From the NCBI RefSeq assembly GCF_042477335.2, contig NC_091246.1, forward strand, positions 14,319,001 through 14,383,000: 64,000 nucleotides of DNA. Direction: 5' to 3'. The notes below the pieces were generated by a model. That model ran no database searches and had not been told where the DNA came from. It worked only from the letters and a program-made list of their open reading frames with translations. This DNA is from Ovis canadensis. Lineage: Eukaryota; Chordata; Mammalia; Artiodactyla; Bovidae. Made by a program: the position numbers and the translations under genes. Shown here piece after piece: positions 63,730 to 64,000 of this stretch (positions within the stretch are counted from its first letter, which is position 1; every line of letters begins with the position of its first letter).

Positions 63730-64000
63730 GATATCATTTAGATCACTTCTTCGTAGAAGGAAGGTCACCTTATCTCTGGTAGCTTACACAGATACTTTCT
63801 GTCACATTGTCTTATTTTAACGTTTTGCATAGCATTTACATTAATTTCTTTAACCTATTTGTGTGATTATTGTGTCTCCCCTCACTCCACTAGAATGTAA
63901 GCTCTGTGAGATTGTGGGCCTTTTCTTTCTTGTTCATTGCTGTTTGTAGGCAATAAAATTGCCTAGAATTTTATTTGGCATATGATAGGTGTTCCACAAA

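Larger units (their letters stand above)
54063..64000 (+). other. CTNNAL1: CTNNAL1 intron 1 (partial)
   Basis: This runs from the exon 1 donor to the window end. It contains the tail of the CpG island, a MIR remnant at about 55470-55695, a local tandem duplication, BovB, L1 and L2 pieces and several SINEs, listed separately. Unassigned stretches are 54500-55470, 57510-58020 and 61290-62157, where I see no gene. Confidence 0.8.
62860..64000 (+). mobile_element. L2-type LINE split by BovB and Bov-tA
   Basis: L2-like blocks lie on both sides of the younger insertions. On the left: atggctggtccctgcctacc and ctccctgcaatactttatcc. On the right: tagaatgtaagctctgtgag and catatgataggtgttc. The BovB (63170-63492) and Bov-tA (63511-63729) lie between. 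The element continues to the window end. Confidence 0.75.

Overview
This is a piece of a ruminant (bovid, very probably cattle or a close relative) nuclear genome. The evidence is the dense content of ruminant-specific retroposons (BovB RTE LINE fragments, Bov-tA and Bov-A2 SINEs) and artiodactyl CHR-type SINEs, together with older mammalian repeats (L1, L2, MIR, Tigger, MaLR LTR) and split vertebrate genes with GT-AG introns. There is no bacterial or viral gene system, no operon and no CRISPR array.

Two protein-coding genes lie head-to-tail on the + strand. From 7494 to 47660 run the last eleven coding exons of TMEM245 (C9orf5). They join in frame without a stop into 431 residues, the C-terminal half of a multi-pass membrane protein of the AI-2E (autoinducer-2 exporter-like) family. 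Bases 1-7493 are upstream intron, and about 5.5 kb after the stop codon is probably 3' UTR. The intron between the sixth and seventh coding exons from the end of the gene (25702-32655) carries the microRNA gene mir-32 in sense orientation at 29243-29312. A CpG island at about 53690-54500 holds the promoter and first coding exon (53922-54062) of CTNNAL1 (alpha-catulin). The rest of the window is CTNNAL1 intron 1. This gene order and orientation matches human 9q31, whose cattle counterpart is on chromosome 8 (established knowledge, not testable here).

Most of the remaining sequence is intronic repeat. Region by region: 0-10 kb has CHR, a Tigger element with a nested SINE, Bov-A2 and an MLT1-type LTR split by a SINE. 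10-25 kb has a local tandem duplication beside an exon, L1 and several BovB 3' ends. 25-47 kb has mir-32, a Bov-A2 trimer and a broken Tigger1 transposase gene with two nested insertions. 47.6-53.2 kb is the long 3' UTR with ruminant SINEs in it. 54-64 kb is CTNNAL1 intron 1 with a BovB reverse-transcriptase remnant, a degraded L1 with nested SINEs, a fold-back SINE and a stacked L2/BovB/SINE locus.

I found no new gene system. The points most worth a second look are structural: a fold-back inverted SINE pair inserted as one unit, a tandem duplication whose two copies are broken at the same point by different retroelements, a Bov-A2 trimer, and the very short TMEM245-CTNNAL1 spacing.
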